Assembly (NCBI GenBank): GCA_028571685.1
Contig: CM053142.1
Coordinates: 69,527,296 to 69,591,295 of the forward strand
Length of the DNA stretch: 64,000 nucleotides
Source: Heterohyrax brucei
Lineage: Eukaryota; Chordata; Mammalia; Hyracoidea; Procaviidae
Direction of reading: 5' to 3'
Part shown: one piece after another, positions 33,469 to 45,315 of the stretch
Layout: every line of letters starts with the position of its first letter
Position numbering within the stretch: position 1 is the stretch's first letter
Position numbers and translations under genes: made by a program
The notes under the pieces: generated by a model
Told to the model about the DNA's origin: nothing
Database searches by the model: none
Seen by the model: only the letters and a program-made list of their open reading frames with translations

Positions 33469-34713
33469 TTTTTATACCTACACCATTTATTCCTTCTTTT
33501 ATTGTTTTGATGTTATTGTCATTTACAGGTTGACATCTCTTGTTCCCTGTTGTAAATTTTTTAGTTTTGTTTTATCCTTAAGAGTTCGTTATCTAGACTG
33601 GTATCTGGCTGATGCTGTCTTATGTGCAAAATTCAGGTTGTCAGCTTATAAGTTTGGTTTGACTTTTACATGTTCTCTTAATTTCTGAACATATTCTGAT
33701 TTCGTGATCATATTTGAGCAAGAACTTTGCAGGATATTTTATTCTTGGTTGGCGGGACTTTTTTCTTCTTTTTTCAAAATTATATGCATGTCATCACATT
33801 GCCTCCTTGGCTGCATGGTTTCTGCAGAGTAATCAGAGTTTAGTCTTATTGTTTCTCATTTGTGTGTGACTTTTCGTTTTTCTCAAACTGCTTCAGAATT
33901 CTTTCTTTTTGTTTGGTTTTAACAAGTATGATTATGTTGTGTCTTGGTGTTTTTCTTTTGGGGTCTATTCTATATGAGGTTCATTGCATTTCTTGGATAG
34001 TCAGTTTTTCATCTTTCGTGACATTGGGGAAGTTGTCTGTCGGCGAATCATCAATAATCCTTATTGAGTTTTCTCTTCCTGTTTGGGAACTCCTATCACA
34101 TGCAAATTTTTGCTTTTGATTTTATCCCATATTATTCTTAGGTTTCTTCGTTTTTGTTTTTTCTTTGATTTTTACTCAATCATAGTGTTAGCCAAGAATT
34201 CGTCTTTAATTTTGTCGATCCTGTCTTTCACTGTTTCAAATTTATTTCTAAAATTTTCTATTGCACTACACATTTCTGAAATTATGTTATCTTTTAGATT
34301 TCGATATGCTGCTTTTGTATGATTTTTTAGTTGTTTATTTATTTTGACATTTTGTTCCTGCATAATCTTCCTGATTTCTTCCCATTGTTTTGTTTCTTTT
34401 CCTTGATTTTGTCTATTTTTCTCTTATTTTGTCTGCATTTTTCTTTTTCTGTTGGAGAACCTGAATGTTAGAGATGTGGATTCTATATCAGGTAGGTTCA
34501 GTACCTTTTCTTCTAACAGGTCATCTGGTGTTTCATTGTTTCATTTTGGTTTCTTTCTGGAGTCATCCTCTCTTGCTTTTAAATATGTTTTGATATTGTC
34601 TGCTGTCTCAGAGACATTCAGAAATTATTTTCCCTATTATTTACTGTAGATTTGGTTGTTTCACAGGCTTTTTTATTTCACTATGTCTGAAAAGATAGGC
34701 TGAATAGTTTTGT

Positions 34714-34736
34714 TGCTTGCTTGCTTGCTTGCCTGT
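34714..34736. repeat. TTGC simple repeat
   Basis: Four to five TTGC units occur in a row, with one variant. Confidence 0.8.
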
Positions 34737-35577
34737 TGGCATGATACTCCTCACCACCTTGCCCCAGATGGCAGGGCTAGTCACTAAGTCATAGAGCAAC
34801 AGAGTAGGTCCATCAGGAGTGAGTAGCTTCCTGTATGGGCTAAGGTGACAGGGCAGGGCTGAGAGGTAGTTCAGGAAAGGGTCTATGGAACTTTGTTGAT
34901 ACCACTTGGGGGTGTGGCATTTGGCACACAGTGCAGAAAGGTAGGAGAGAAAGGAGAGGATGAGATGTGCAGAGCTAAGTGAGTGGGAAAAGAAGAGAGA
35001 AACTAGACAGAAAAAGTAAAAACAAAAAGCAAAACATTAAGTAAAAAAGAAAAAGAAAAAGGTAAATAAAATGATAATGCAGTGGGACTCAATCGGCTGG
35101 GACAGGGCAGACCCAGCCAGTCCACATGCTGGTGGCCCTGTAGCTGACCAGTGTGGCTCAGCATGTCATGAAGTCATATGGTAGCTCAAGAAGACAAGAA
35201 GATGGCACACAGCGATAGCTTGAAGAGAGACAGAAAATAAAGTGAAAAATAGAAAATCAGCAAAAAATAAAGAGAAAATAAGTAAGCAAAAACAAAAAAT
35301 ACACATATACACACATAAAAAAAAAAGCAAATAAACCAAAAAAATCATAGCCTGTCAAGAAGAGAAGAGGAGGGCACATGGCCTAGCTGGATAGGAGAAA
35401 GAAAAAGAAGAAAAGGACAGAGAAGCATTTAAAACAGTCAGAAAAAAAAAAAGAACAAAAGAAAGAAAAGAAACAGAAAACAAGCATACAGACCAAAAAG
35501 GAAACAAACAAAAACATGGACCTGAAAAGGCTGGCTGGTACGGGAGTGTGGACCCAGCAGCAGTAAGCTAGTGTCTC

Positions 35578-35982
35578 TCTGGCCAAGTAACAGACAATCA
35601 TGGTCCATTGGCAAGTAGCAGAGGCTGCCTAGAAGGAAGAAGGAGGGGAATGGGGTTGGGAAAGCACATGTTCCTCATTACCAAGTTCTCTGTTTTCTGC
35701 TGGGAGCTCCATAAAGTTATCTTTCTATAATCCCTGTCATCGTTGGTGGATCAAGTTCAAGATGATGAATCTAGGGGGCAGTGAAATGGTATTTGTCCAG
35801 CTGAGTAACTGTTGCCCATTGGCAAATAGTGAAGGCTTCATACAGGGAAGAAGGATATGAGGTCAGTAAGTGTGTACCTCTGGTTGCAAGGTGATTTGTC
35901 TTCTGTTGGGAGCTCCATAAGTTGCCTTCTCATACATCCTGTCTGAGTTCTTTGGTGGTTGCAACCCAAGGTGGTGAATCCA
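35578..35982 (-). repeat. L1 5' UTR tandem units
   Basis: Two related segments of roughly 200 bp, about 35578-35775 and 35798-35982, share in the same order a CCATTGGCAA word, an AGGGAAGAAGG-like word, GTTTTCTGCTGGGAGCTCCATAA or its variant, a CATCCTGTC-like word and GGTGGTGAATCC or its variant. This suggests tandem promoter monomers upstream of ORF1, as in some mammalian L1 families. Confidence 0.55.
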
Positions 35983-36349
35983 GCCACTTTAGCTAGTATG
36001 GGATCACCACCCCATACCTGTCCTTGTTATCTGTTCTCTGTCAGTTTCTTAATCCATTCAGTGTTTGACTGAGTTCTTTATTCCTTCATTTGGTACTCAG
36101 GGTGCCAGGACTGTGGTTTTATATGTTCTATTTAGTTTTGGTGAGGGGATGTTTGCTGCAGAAGGACAGCATGGTCCATCTACATATACATGGACCATAC
36201 ATCATATTTGTTCCACCTCCCAAAGAATATCTGATGATAAGAGGTGAAGGCCAAATCACACAAGTTGTTTGGAAGCCAAAAGCAGATGAATAGTAATGTT
36301 TGAAGGAGATAAATAGGATCAATACTGTAAAAATCCAAATTCATATGTA

Positions 36350-36765
36350 GCCTCATATAATATTTTTTCTTTTGCCATTAATTTCATTTAGCATAATGCC
36401 TTCTGACTTCCTCCATGTTATGAGATGTTTCCCAAATTCATTGTTGTTCTTTATCATTGCATGGTATTCCATTGCGTGAATATAACACAGTTTGTTTATC
36501 CATTATCTGCTGATTGACACCTAGATCTTCCCCTCTCTCCTTTTTTACAATTGTGGACCATGCTGCAATAAACATTAGTACACATGTCTCCATTCATGTT
36601 ACAGCTCTTATATCTCTAGGATACTTTCAAGAAGTGAGATTGCTGAATCATGTGGTATTTCTATTTCGAGATTTTTAAGAAAGCCTGAAGTTGATTTCCA
36701 AAGTGGTTGTACCATTTTACATCCCCACTAACAGTGTATAAATATTCCAGTCTCTCTACAGTGGC
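36350..36765 (-). mobile_element. L1 3' end fragment (older family)
   Basis: TTTCATTTAGCATAATG, TTTATCATTGCATGGTATTC, CTGCAATAAACATTAG and ACATCCCCACTAACAGTG are the complement of the ORF2 end and 3' UTR of older L1. The same landmarks occur in the younger L1 at 59.65-59.95 kb. Confidence 0.85.
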
Positions 36766-37130
36766 TGTACTTCTTCCAAGATAAATTTGTTCACTCTTTT
36801 GGTAGTCTACAGTCTATTTAATATTTTTCACCAACACTGTAATTCAAAGGTATTGACTCTTCTTTAGGTCTTTCTTTTTCATTGTTCAGCTTTCTCATGT
36901 TATGAGGCAATTGAAAACACCATGGCTTGGGTCAGGTGCACTGTAGTCTTCAAGGTGACATCTTAACTTTTTAACACTTAAAAGAGTTCTTTTGCAGCAG
37001 ATTTTCCAGTGCAATGCATCTTTCGATTTCTTGGCAACTGCTTCCATGGGTGTTGAGTATGGATCCAAGTAAAACAAAGTCCTTAACAATGTCATTTATT
37101 GGTCTAGCTGTGAAGATTTTCCTTTTCTTT

Positions 37131-38203
37131 TTTTAATGTTTCATTTTTTATTGTGATTAAGTGAAAGTATACAATGCAAATCAATTTTGCATGCCCACTT
37201 TTCTGCAGCAACTTCTGCTGTCCTTGCCCAGAGACAGCACATTCCTCCTTTTCATGCTATACTTGTTGCATCTTCTTAACAAGTTCCTACCCCTCCTTTC
37301 CACCCTTTTCTCTCCCATCTAGAAAGAGACCAGTAGGACAGCATCCTATAAATGCATAGCACCATATTGTCCCACTGTGCCTCCAAGTCCAGCCCCTTTC
37401 TGTCCAAAGAGTTGATCTCAGAAGTGTTTTCTGGACAGGGGCAGCAGCAACTCTAGGGGCATGCTCCCAGGGGATCCCCCAGGACATTGGATCATCATTT
37501 GTGGTCTTCTAGTAGAATTCTTGAGCTGTATCCCTCTTTTTCTTATGTTGCCATGTGGACTCAACATTGTGTGCCCTGTCACGGCTGTCTTTGGTGGCAG
37601 CTGGGAGCCATCTGGTTCTTCTGGTCACATGTTAATACAGTTACCTATTCACATGGGTCCTTCAGTTTCCTGAGCTATTTTTTCCTTGTGTCTTTGGTGT
37701 TCTCGGTGATCATCTGTTCTGGATAAGTTGAGACAATTTGGTGAAGCTCAGATTTCAGCTTGCTAGCTTTTAAGACTCCAGAAGCCACTCACCAACACGA
37801 GATGCAGAAGACTCTCGTAGCAGTAGATGAATTATGCCAACTGACCTCAGTGTCCCCTGAGAGCATGATCCACAGATCCTGCTCCTGCTGCTCTATCTTT
37901 GCAATATTGGTTTAAGATTAGAAGAGGTTTCGCTTTACGGTGAAGTCCAGTTAAGTTGATCTACTTTCTACTGTGTGCTGCCACTGTTTTCACATAACCA
38001 AATTTCTATCAACTATCTAACCTATGAGCAACCCTCTCCTTCCCTCCCCACTCTTGTAGCCATCAGAAAGTCTTTTCTTCTGTATATAAGTCTATCTTTA
38101 AGTCTTTATAGCAGGGGTCTCATACAATGTTTGTCTTTTTGCTGCTGACTGATTTTACTCATCACGATGTCTTCCAATTAAAACCAGGTTATGAGATAAT
38201 TCC
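37131..38203 (-). mobile_element. L1 3' UTR insertion within RTE
   Basis: Contains GAGACAGCACATTCCTCC, GATGCAGAAGACTCTCG, AGTTGATCTACTTTC and CTTTAAGTCTTTATAGC in the order seen (more intact) at 58.6-59.65 kb, so it is the 3' UTR of the same kind of L1. Imperfect flanking repeats of about 16 bases lie at 37115-37130 and 38204-38219. The ORF2 part is absent, a strong 5' truncation. Confidence 0.87.
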
Positions 38204-38250
38204 ATTTTTATTTTCTTTATGTTGAGATATAATCCATACTGAAGGCTGTA

Positions 38251-38817
38251 GGAGGTCTTACAATTAAGTCTGCAAACTTAATTGTTCTAGGTGCTACTTA
38301 CTCCATTGCTGAATATCATCACTATGGTCACCTTTGAAGTACTCCCCTTGGGAAGCTATATACCAGTGCCACTGCTCAGTCCACACTTCCAATAAATTTT
38401 ACAATCTTTATGGAATAGACATTGCACACAGTGGCGCAGTGGCAAGTTCATTAACTTAACTGTATAGTTGTCTGTGAGTGAGTTTTTAGCCAGTAAACAA
38501 ATAGCTGTACTGGAACACCCTCCTTACTCATCTGATTTGGCCTCCAATGGCCTTTTCTTTACCTGAAGATAAAGGAAATATTCAAAAGGAAATATTCAAA
38601 TTTTTATGACATTCAGGACTTCAAGGGTAATATGACAACAGCTCTGATGGATATGCCAGAAAAAGAGATCCAAAACTGCTTTGAAGAGTGGACTAGGTGC
38701 TGGGGCCAGTGCATAGCTTCCCGAGAAGAGTACTTCAAAGGTGAACATAATGATATTCAGCAATAAGGTATGTAGCCCCTTTCCTAGGATGAATTTGTGG
38801 ATTTAACTGGCAGTCTT
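38251..38817 (+). mobile_element. Mariner-derived DNA element with palindromic ends
   Basis: The left end, GGAGGTCTTACAATTAAGTC, and the right end, GGATTTAACTGGCAGTCTT, are degraded terminal inverted repeats. A middle part on the plus strand reads, with breaks, as the C-terminal part of a mariner transposase, including the HPPYSSDLASN segment that corresponds to the region of the third catalytic aspartate. Inside the ends, 38307-38359 and 38713-38765 are inverted copies of each other. The element is far too short for a full transposase (about 345 codons) and is therefore non-autonomous. Confidence 0.75.
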
Positions 38818-39369
38818 CACAGTCTTTGATCTTCATCAGTAAGTATTTCAAGTCCCCTTCACTTTCAGCAAGTAATATTGTATTGGCTGTATAACTCAGG
38901 ATGTTAATGAGTCTTCCTCCAACGTTGATGTCCTGTTCTTCTTCGTACAGCTCAGGTTCTTGGATAATTTGCTCAGCATGTAGACTCAATAAGTATGGTG
39001 AAATGATACAACCTTGATATACACACACATTTTTCCCTTGCTCTGTTTAAATGACTGCCTCTTAATTTATGTACAGGTTCTTCACAAGCACAGTTATATG
39101 CTCTGGAATTACCATTCTTCACAATTTAATTCATAATTTTTTATGATCCTCAGAGTTGAATGCCTTTGCATAGACAGTAAGCCACAAGTGAACAACTTCC
39201 TGGTATTCTCTGCTTTCAGCCAGGATCTATCCAATATCAGCAACAATATCCCTGGATCTACATCCTCTTCTGAATCTCACTTGAATTTCTGGCATCTCTC
39301 TGTTGATGTACTACTGTAACTACTTTTGAGTGATTTTCAGCAAAATTTACTTGCATGTGATATTGTTTG

Positions 39370-39660
39370 AAAATTTGACACATAAAAGGGAATATGGTTC
39401 AGCCATAAAAAGAAATGAAGTTCTACATGTTATAGTATGGATGAATCTTGAACACATACCCTGAGTGAAATGAGTCAGACACAAAAGGATAAGTATTGTA
39501 TGATTTCACTTACAAGAAATATATAGAATTGGCAGATTCCTAGGGACGAATGCAAGTTAGAAGCTATTCACTGTAAGTAGGGGGAAGTTCTTACTTTTGA
39601 AAAAAAAAGAAAAAGAGGAAATGGAAACAAAATGAGGAAAGGGTAGCTCACTGTGGGAGG
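39370..39660 (+). mobile_element. Older L1 3' end
   Basis: GGAATATGGTTCAGCCATAA, TATGGATGAATCTTGAACAC and TGTATGATTTCACTTAC are typical of the ORF2 end and 3' UTR of older L1. The A-rich segment at about 39598-39630 may be the tail. Confidence 0.8.
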
Positions 39661-40729
39661 TAAACCGAGAATAAGGAGGAGTTGCTTTAGGAAGAGTAGA
39701 AAAAGGATATTTCAGCAAAGGATGAGGTGGAGTTAATACAAATAGTCCAAGAAATCCAATTGTGAAAGTATGAATTCCAGCTGATCCAATACAATCTTGG
39801 AACTTTATGAAAAATATGTTATGCTGGGCATTGTTCTAAACTCTTAACAGGTTTTACAAATACTTAAGCACTTTGTAAGTTAACTTGTCTGATCTTCCCA
39901 AGATGAGGTAAGTACAGATATTACTCTTTTTTAATAAATAACAAAACTGAGGCTCTGAAATTTTAGTGAGATCTAGTTATCTGGCACCCAAGTCCCAAGT
40001 TGTAACCATTAAGTTATATTTTCTGGGAAAAGAGGGGATTTTTATCACATAAATAAACACTGACAGATAGTTTGAAAACATAGAATAGCAGAGAACAATA
40101 AAGTACCTAGTAATCAAGAATCAAATGCTGGAAATCATGACTATAAAAGGACAACAGACAAAGAAAGGAACTACTTAAGAGAGGTATATGTCAATGATGA
40201 AGAAATCAGCATAAGCAAACAGGTTAGAAACCACAGAAATAATACCATGACACAGTGAGGGCTCACAGCTTCCTCTTTGGTGGAGCAAGTCAAGAACACT
40301 GATTCAGAACAATGTACTTCTCAGAGATCAGAAGACTAACTCAAAAAATACCTACATGTGCGTATGTCCAGACTAACAGTAAAAAATTAGTTTTCTTCCA
40401 AGAAGTGCTGCTAACACATCTTAGAAGCCAGAATCTACTCAAGAACATTTAAGTAGTGTAGATAGCACACACAATTTCAGGTTACTGCCTGGGTTTATAT
40501 CTAGGAGACAAAATTCTTAGGAAGCAGAAATTAGACACATCTATATTTTCTTAGAGTCAAGGATATACTTAACTTCCCTTGTTTCAGGAAGTTTCTGAAG
40601 TCATCATGGCCTACCTCTTTAAGTGGTTTGATATTGACTGTTGTCACTGAGCCACCAGTATGTGGTAATATTTATTTAATGTTTGCTGACTGTATTCTCA
40701 CTTCTGTTTTGTTTTGTTTTGTTTTGAAA
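39661..40729. other. Unclassified sequence
   Basis: No gene or confident repeat. A TTTTG simple repeat of about five units is at 40705-40728. Confidence 0.4.
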
Positions 40730-41655
40730 TGTCTAAATGGTCTGATCATGTGTGCTACTTTGGTTATTGACACCTTTGAAGCTCTAATGTCCTTTTGGTA
40801 GGTGGTTAGAGCTGTTACTGGGCATGAAAACCCAAGAATCCACTTACTTTTCTTGTGTGGGTTCAGTTCTGTTGTTCAGGTAGTCAGTCACCAAGTGCGT
40901 GGTACAGACTCTCCCCTACAGCCCTAGATGGGAGGGAGTGATTGGCGTAAGTACAGGTATCTTTGAGGAATGCAGGAGGCTGACAGTAATGTCTATCTGT
41001 AAGGCAAAGTGTGTCCCCTTATGCCTCATCCTAGCTGAAGGAACTGTTTCTGCCCTGGATTTCTAGCTCAGGGCACCTGGCACTTCGTTGTTTTTTTTCC
41101 CCCCTCTACTTCCCCCTGTTTATTAATTGCTTCCTCTCTGAGTTTAGAAGAATGACTCAAGACATGCATAAGGAGTCCTACTGCTTGCTCAGGTAATGGT
41201 GTCAGACTTTTGAACTGGGTGCAGTGCAGAGAAACACTGAGAAAAGGGAGAGAGGTTTGTCCTGAAGGAAAGTTTCAGATCTCCATGAAGTGAGAACACA
41301 GTGGGTTGGATTCAAGCCCACCTTTGACGATCAAGTGCTGTTTCTCACTAGTTGTAGAGACTCGAACACACTCTCCACTGCTCTGATTCTCCCTCTGAGG
41401 AGATGCCTTCCTATCACCACTACTGTATTTACCATGGCTAGTTGCAGCTGATTCCCAACAGCTCAGGTCTGTCCAGTCCTGAATGCTTCTGGACCTACTC
41501 TCCCTTCTCCATCACTCAGTCAGGTTTCTAAACTTTCTCTTTGATGTTCAGGGCTCCTAGAATGTCAAATATAAGCAATTCATTTGTTCTTTGGGGTTTT
41601 TGTTGTTAGAGGGATCAGAGAAAGCATTTGACTACTCTGCCATCTTGCCCCTACT
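40730..41655 (-). mobile_element. Older L1 5' UTR
   Basis: The right end, GACTACTCTGCCATCTTGCC, is the complement of the conserved start of mammalian L1 (GGCAAGATGGCAGAGTAG). GC-richer sequence to the left is consistent with the 5' UTR. No ORF1 can be recognised next to it, so only the 5' part of the element is preserved. Confidence 0.72.
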
Positions 41656-41765
41656 TCTTAACTTTCCTTTTAAGGCCATATAGTCATTCCCCTAAACTAA
41701 ATATGTTGTTAGATTTCATTCTATTCCTGCTCAGGTTATCTTTTTCCCATTTACTGTTTTCTAAG

Positions 41766-42286
41766 TGTCATGGATTGAATTGCATCCCCCCAAAAATATG
41801 TGTAGCCATGAGGCTGGGCCATGACTCCCAATATTTTGTGATTGCCCTCCATTTTGTGACTTTCCTGCACTGTATGTTAAAGGATTAGGGTGGCACAGTA
41901 AATCCCTTCATAGGATTACCTTCCTGCTCTGCTGTAGTGGGAGTTTCCCTGGAGTATGGCTTGCCTCACCCTTAATCCTTTCATCCTACGAGAGATAAAA
42001 GGAAAGAGAAGCAAGCAAGAGAATTGGGAACCTCACATCATTAAGAAAGCAGCACCAGGAGAAGAGTGCATCCTTCAGACCTGAGATTCCTGTGCCAAGA
42101 TGCTCCCCGGACAAAGACTGATGCAATACCCGACTTTCCTCCAGAGCCGAGAGGAAAAGCCTTCCCCTGGAGTGAACATCCTGAATTTGTACTCATAGCC
42201 TACTGGACTGTGTAAGAATAAACTTTCCTTTGTTAAAGCCATCCACTTTGTGGTAATTCTGTTAGAGCTGCACTAGCTGACTAAAA
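41766..42286 (+). mobile_element. Solo MaLR-type LTR
   Basis: Complete, about 520 bp, TGTCATGGATTGAATTGC to CTAGCTGACTAAAACA. Includes GGCTGGGCCATGACTCCC, GAGATAAAAGGAAAGAGAAG and AAGAATAAACTTTCC, a possible polyadenylation signal. No internal sequence adjoins it. Confidence 0.88.
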
Positions 42287-43029
42287 CACTTTGTCAAAAT
42301 TAGAGACTTACATATATATTTCTCTGGAAAAGGAAGAAAAAATCTTCGGTGGCCTCACATTGCTAGTATATCAGTCAGGGTCACAATAGGAAACAGCATA
42401 TGATGTTACAATATCTTTACATTTTAATCCTTAAATTAATTTTTTCTAATAAGAAGGACATAGTTTTTTCTCTCTCCTTAGAATCTTACATTCTATTTTT
42501 GGAATATTTGGTCAGAAACCATTAGATCTGAAACTGAAAAATTAGGTTTCAAACATGACAATAATTATAAAACACAATCAACATGGTTAAGAATCTTTTT
42601 TTCTGTTTCTACTTCTTCTAGTGGTTGGATACAGAAAAGAACAAATTTTAAAGTAATAGCAGTGTAATATTTACTTAGCTTATACCAGCTGCCAAACACA
42701 CACACAAAAAAGTAATAACAAAGTTGGGAATGTTATAATGTTCTTTTGACAGGAGTACAAACTGAGATTTTAAAAACTTGCAGAATTTTATTTTCTAGAA
42801 ATCACACAGTAAGCAAAGTCAACATCAGACTTGAAGCCAGCTTGACACAGAATCCACAATGTTGATCACAAAGCTGTGGAAATTGTTTCTATCACTAATC
42901 ATTTTGTTTTAAAAATTCTGATTTAGTAATTGACAGGATTTTATTACCACATGGTCTAATTTTTAACTTCATATTTCATTTTAAGTTTTAATTATCTGTA
43001 AATAAGACATGAAATAAGAAATCCCGTGT
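42287..43029. other. Unclassified sequence
   Basis: No gene or confident repeat. A short ACACACACAC run is at about 42696. Confidence 0.4.
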
Positions 43030-44790
43030 TCATAGATTAGAAAACTTAATATTGTTAAGCTATCAATAGTAATGAAAGCAATCCACAGACTCAACACAAT
43101 CCTTAGCAAAAATTCTAACAGTCTCCCCCGAAAAACTAGAAAAATCAGTTCCCAAATTTGTATGAAATTGCAAAGGGCCCAAAATAGCCAAAAAAAGTAA
43201 CTTAAAAAAGAACAAAGTAGGAGGACTCAAACTTCATGATTTCAAAATGTACTAAAAAACTACAGTAATAAAAATAGTATAGGCATAGACACCATTGGAA
43301 TGTGTTTTTTTTTTTTAAAGAATCTAAAAGATAAATCCCTACATCTATAATCAATTGACTTTTGAGAAAAGTGCCAAGCCCATTTAATAAGAAAGGACAG
43401 TCTTCTCAATGAATGATATTGGGACAATTGTAACCTTATTTGCAAAAGAACAGTGTTAGACCCATACCTTATACCACACGAAAATTAACTCAAAATGAAT
43501 CAAGAATTGGACTATGAGAACTAAAACCATAAAATACTTAGAAAAAAATGTAAGAGTAATGCTTTGAGAACACTATTTTTTAACAGATTCTTAGATATGA
43601 CACCAAACACATAAGCAACAAACCACAAAATAAATAAATAAAACTGGACTTTGTCAAAGTTAAGGACTTGTGTGCATCAAAGGACTTTACTGACAAAGTG
43701 AAGAAGAAATCTGCTTTCCTTCTTCTTCCCTAAAATATTTGGGAACCATACATCTGGTAGGATTTAATATTCCAGATATATAAGGAAGAAAAAGCTAAAT
43801 TACAGAAATAAATGGATAAAGGACTTAAATGTGTATTTCTCTGAAAAAAAAAATGTAGAAATGGCCGAGAAGCACATGAAAAATTGTTCAACATCATTAG
43901 TCATGAGGGAACTGCAAACTAAAACCATAATGAGATAGTATTTCACATCCACTAGGATGACTATTACCAGAAAAAAGAGTTGGGAAAGATATAGAGAAAA
44001 TGGAGCCCTCATCCACTGCTAGTGAGAATCTAAATTGGTGCAACTACTGTAGAAAATAGCTTGACAGTTCTTCAAAAAGTTAAAGATAGAATTACCATAT
44101 GACCTAGCAATTCCACTCCTGGGAGTATTACAAAAGACTTCAAATCAGGGTCTCAAACAGACACCTGTCACCAGTGTTCATTACAATTATCATTCACAGT
44201 AGCCTAAAGGTGGAAATATTCCAAATGTCCATCAACAGAAGAACAGATAAACAAAATATGGTGTATTGATACAATGGAATATTATTCAGCTACAAAGAGA
44301 AGTGAAGTTCTCTTATATACTACAGTGTGGATGAACCTTGAAATAAGTGAAATAAGGACAAACAGTGGATAAACCTGCTTGTATGAAATATCTAGAACAG
44401 GACAAAAAGCAAACCAAACCCACTGCCACTGAGTCAAGTCTGACTCAAAGTGACCCTAGAGGTCAGAATAGAATTGCCCCATAGCATTTTCAAGGATAGC
44501 TTGGCAGATTTAAACTGCCAACCTTTCAGTTAGCAGACATAGCACGTAACTCACTACACCACCAGGGTTTCTGTAGAAAAAGATATGCGTAGGTTTATCA
44601 GTGGTTACCAGGGTATGGGCAGAGGAGGAAGTGGAAAGTTATTGATTTAGAGGTATGAGGTCTCTGTGGGTTATAAAAATTATTTTGAAAACAGATAGTG
44701 ATAACAGTTACACAGAATGGTGAAGGTGATTAATGTCACTGAACCGGACGTGTAAGACTGGTTGAAACGAGAAATTTTTAAAAAATACAA
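43030..44790 (+). mobile_element. Old L1, ORF2 3' part and 3' UTR, split by a SINE
   Basis: The order AATCCTTAGCAAAAATTC, GGAGGACTCAAACTTCATGA, CAACTACTGTAGAAAATAGC, CAATTCCACTCCTGGGAGTA and ATGGAATATTATTCAGCTAC is that of L1 ORF2's C-terminal half in old L1M-type families. Stops are frequent. After the AfroSINE at 44407-44571 the 3' UTR continues with GTGGTTACCAGGGTATGGGC to 44790. Confidence 0.88.
44407..44571 (-). mobile_element. AfroSINE, short subfamily, inside L1
   Basis: Inverted tail AACCCACTGCCACTGAGTCA, then GCCCCATAGCATTTTCAAGG, and the head complement ACTACACCACCAGGGTTTC. L1 3' UTR continues on both sides. Confidence 0.92.
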
Positions 44791-44832
44791 AGTCGGATCC
44801 GACTCGATGGCACTTGGCTGGCTTTGGCTTGG
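44791..44832 (+). mobile_element. AfroSINE tail fragment
   Basis: GTCGGATCCGACTCGATGGC and ACTTGGCTGGCTTTGGC form an isolated SINE tail with well-kept CpG sites. Confidence 0.7.
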
Positions 44833-45315
44833 CTATTTTTCCATGCATTTGTCAGTTTGTCTTACCGTGGTGGCTTGTGTGTTGCTGTGAAGCTGGAAGC
44901 TATGGCACTGGTATTCAAATACTAGCTAGGTCACCCGTGGTGAATAGGTTTTAGACGAGCTTCTAGATGAAAACAAACTAGGAAGAAGGACATGGCAGTC
45001 TACTTCTGAAAACATTAGCCTCTGAAAACTTTGTGAACAGCAGTGTAACATTGTCTGAAAGAGTGCCAGAAGACGATCCCCACTGGTTGGAAGGCACTCA
45101 AAAGAGGACTGAGGAAGAGCTTCCTCCTCAAAGTATTGTCAATCTTAACAACATGAATTGACATTTATTTGCTGATGTGGCACAACTCAAAATGAGAAGA
45201 AACAGCTGCAAATATTCATTAATAAGGAGTATCAGATTATGAAGTATGAACATAGGAAAATTGGAAGTCATCAAAAATGAAATAGAATGCGTAGTACATC
45301 CATATCCTGGGCATT

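Larger units (their letters stand above)
31390..36060 (-). mobile_element. Older L1, ORF2 N-terminal half, ORF1 and 5' UTR
   Basis: Sequence at 31430-32230 and 32660-32860 is L1 ORF2 linker and endonuclease in diverged form (TTTCATCTGAGATTAG, CTTCTTTGCTATC). ORF1-like sequence follows; a 63-codon frame at 34172-34363 is a lysine/asparagine-rich helix (KDNIISEMCSAIENFRNKF) like an L1 ORF1 coiled coil. From about 34700 the composition becomes GC-richer, consistent with the L1 5' UTR. A piece of opposite-strand L1 and an LTR (32236-32655) and two SINE parts are inserted. Confidence 0.78.
36766..39365 (-). mobile_element. RTE (BovB-like) LINE with two nested elements
   Basis: RTE blocks occur at 36766-37130, 38204-38248 and 38818-39365, together forming one collinear minus-strand segment. 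The first ends within a TTTTCTT word and the second resumes with the same word after an L1 3' UTR, a target duplication; the third resumes after a mariner-derived element. The reverse transcriptase zone is disrupted. The RTE 3' tail itself is missing at the left, where an L1 fragment adjoins. Confidence 0.88.

Noticed and set aside
36171-36198. ATGGTCCAT and ATGGACCAT as a small inverted repeat (operator-like)
   Set aside because: Nine-base arms in AT-rich L1-adjacent DNA are expected by chance and nothing around suggests regulation.
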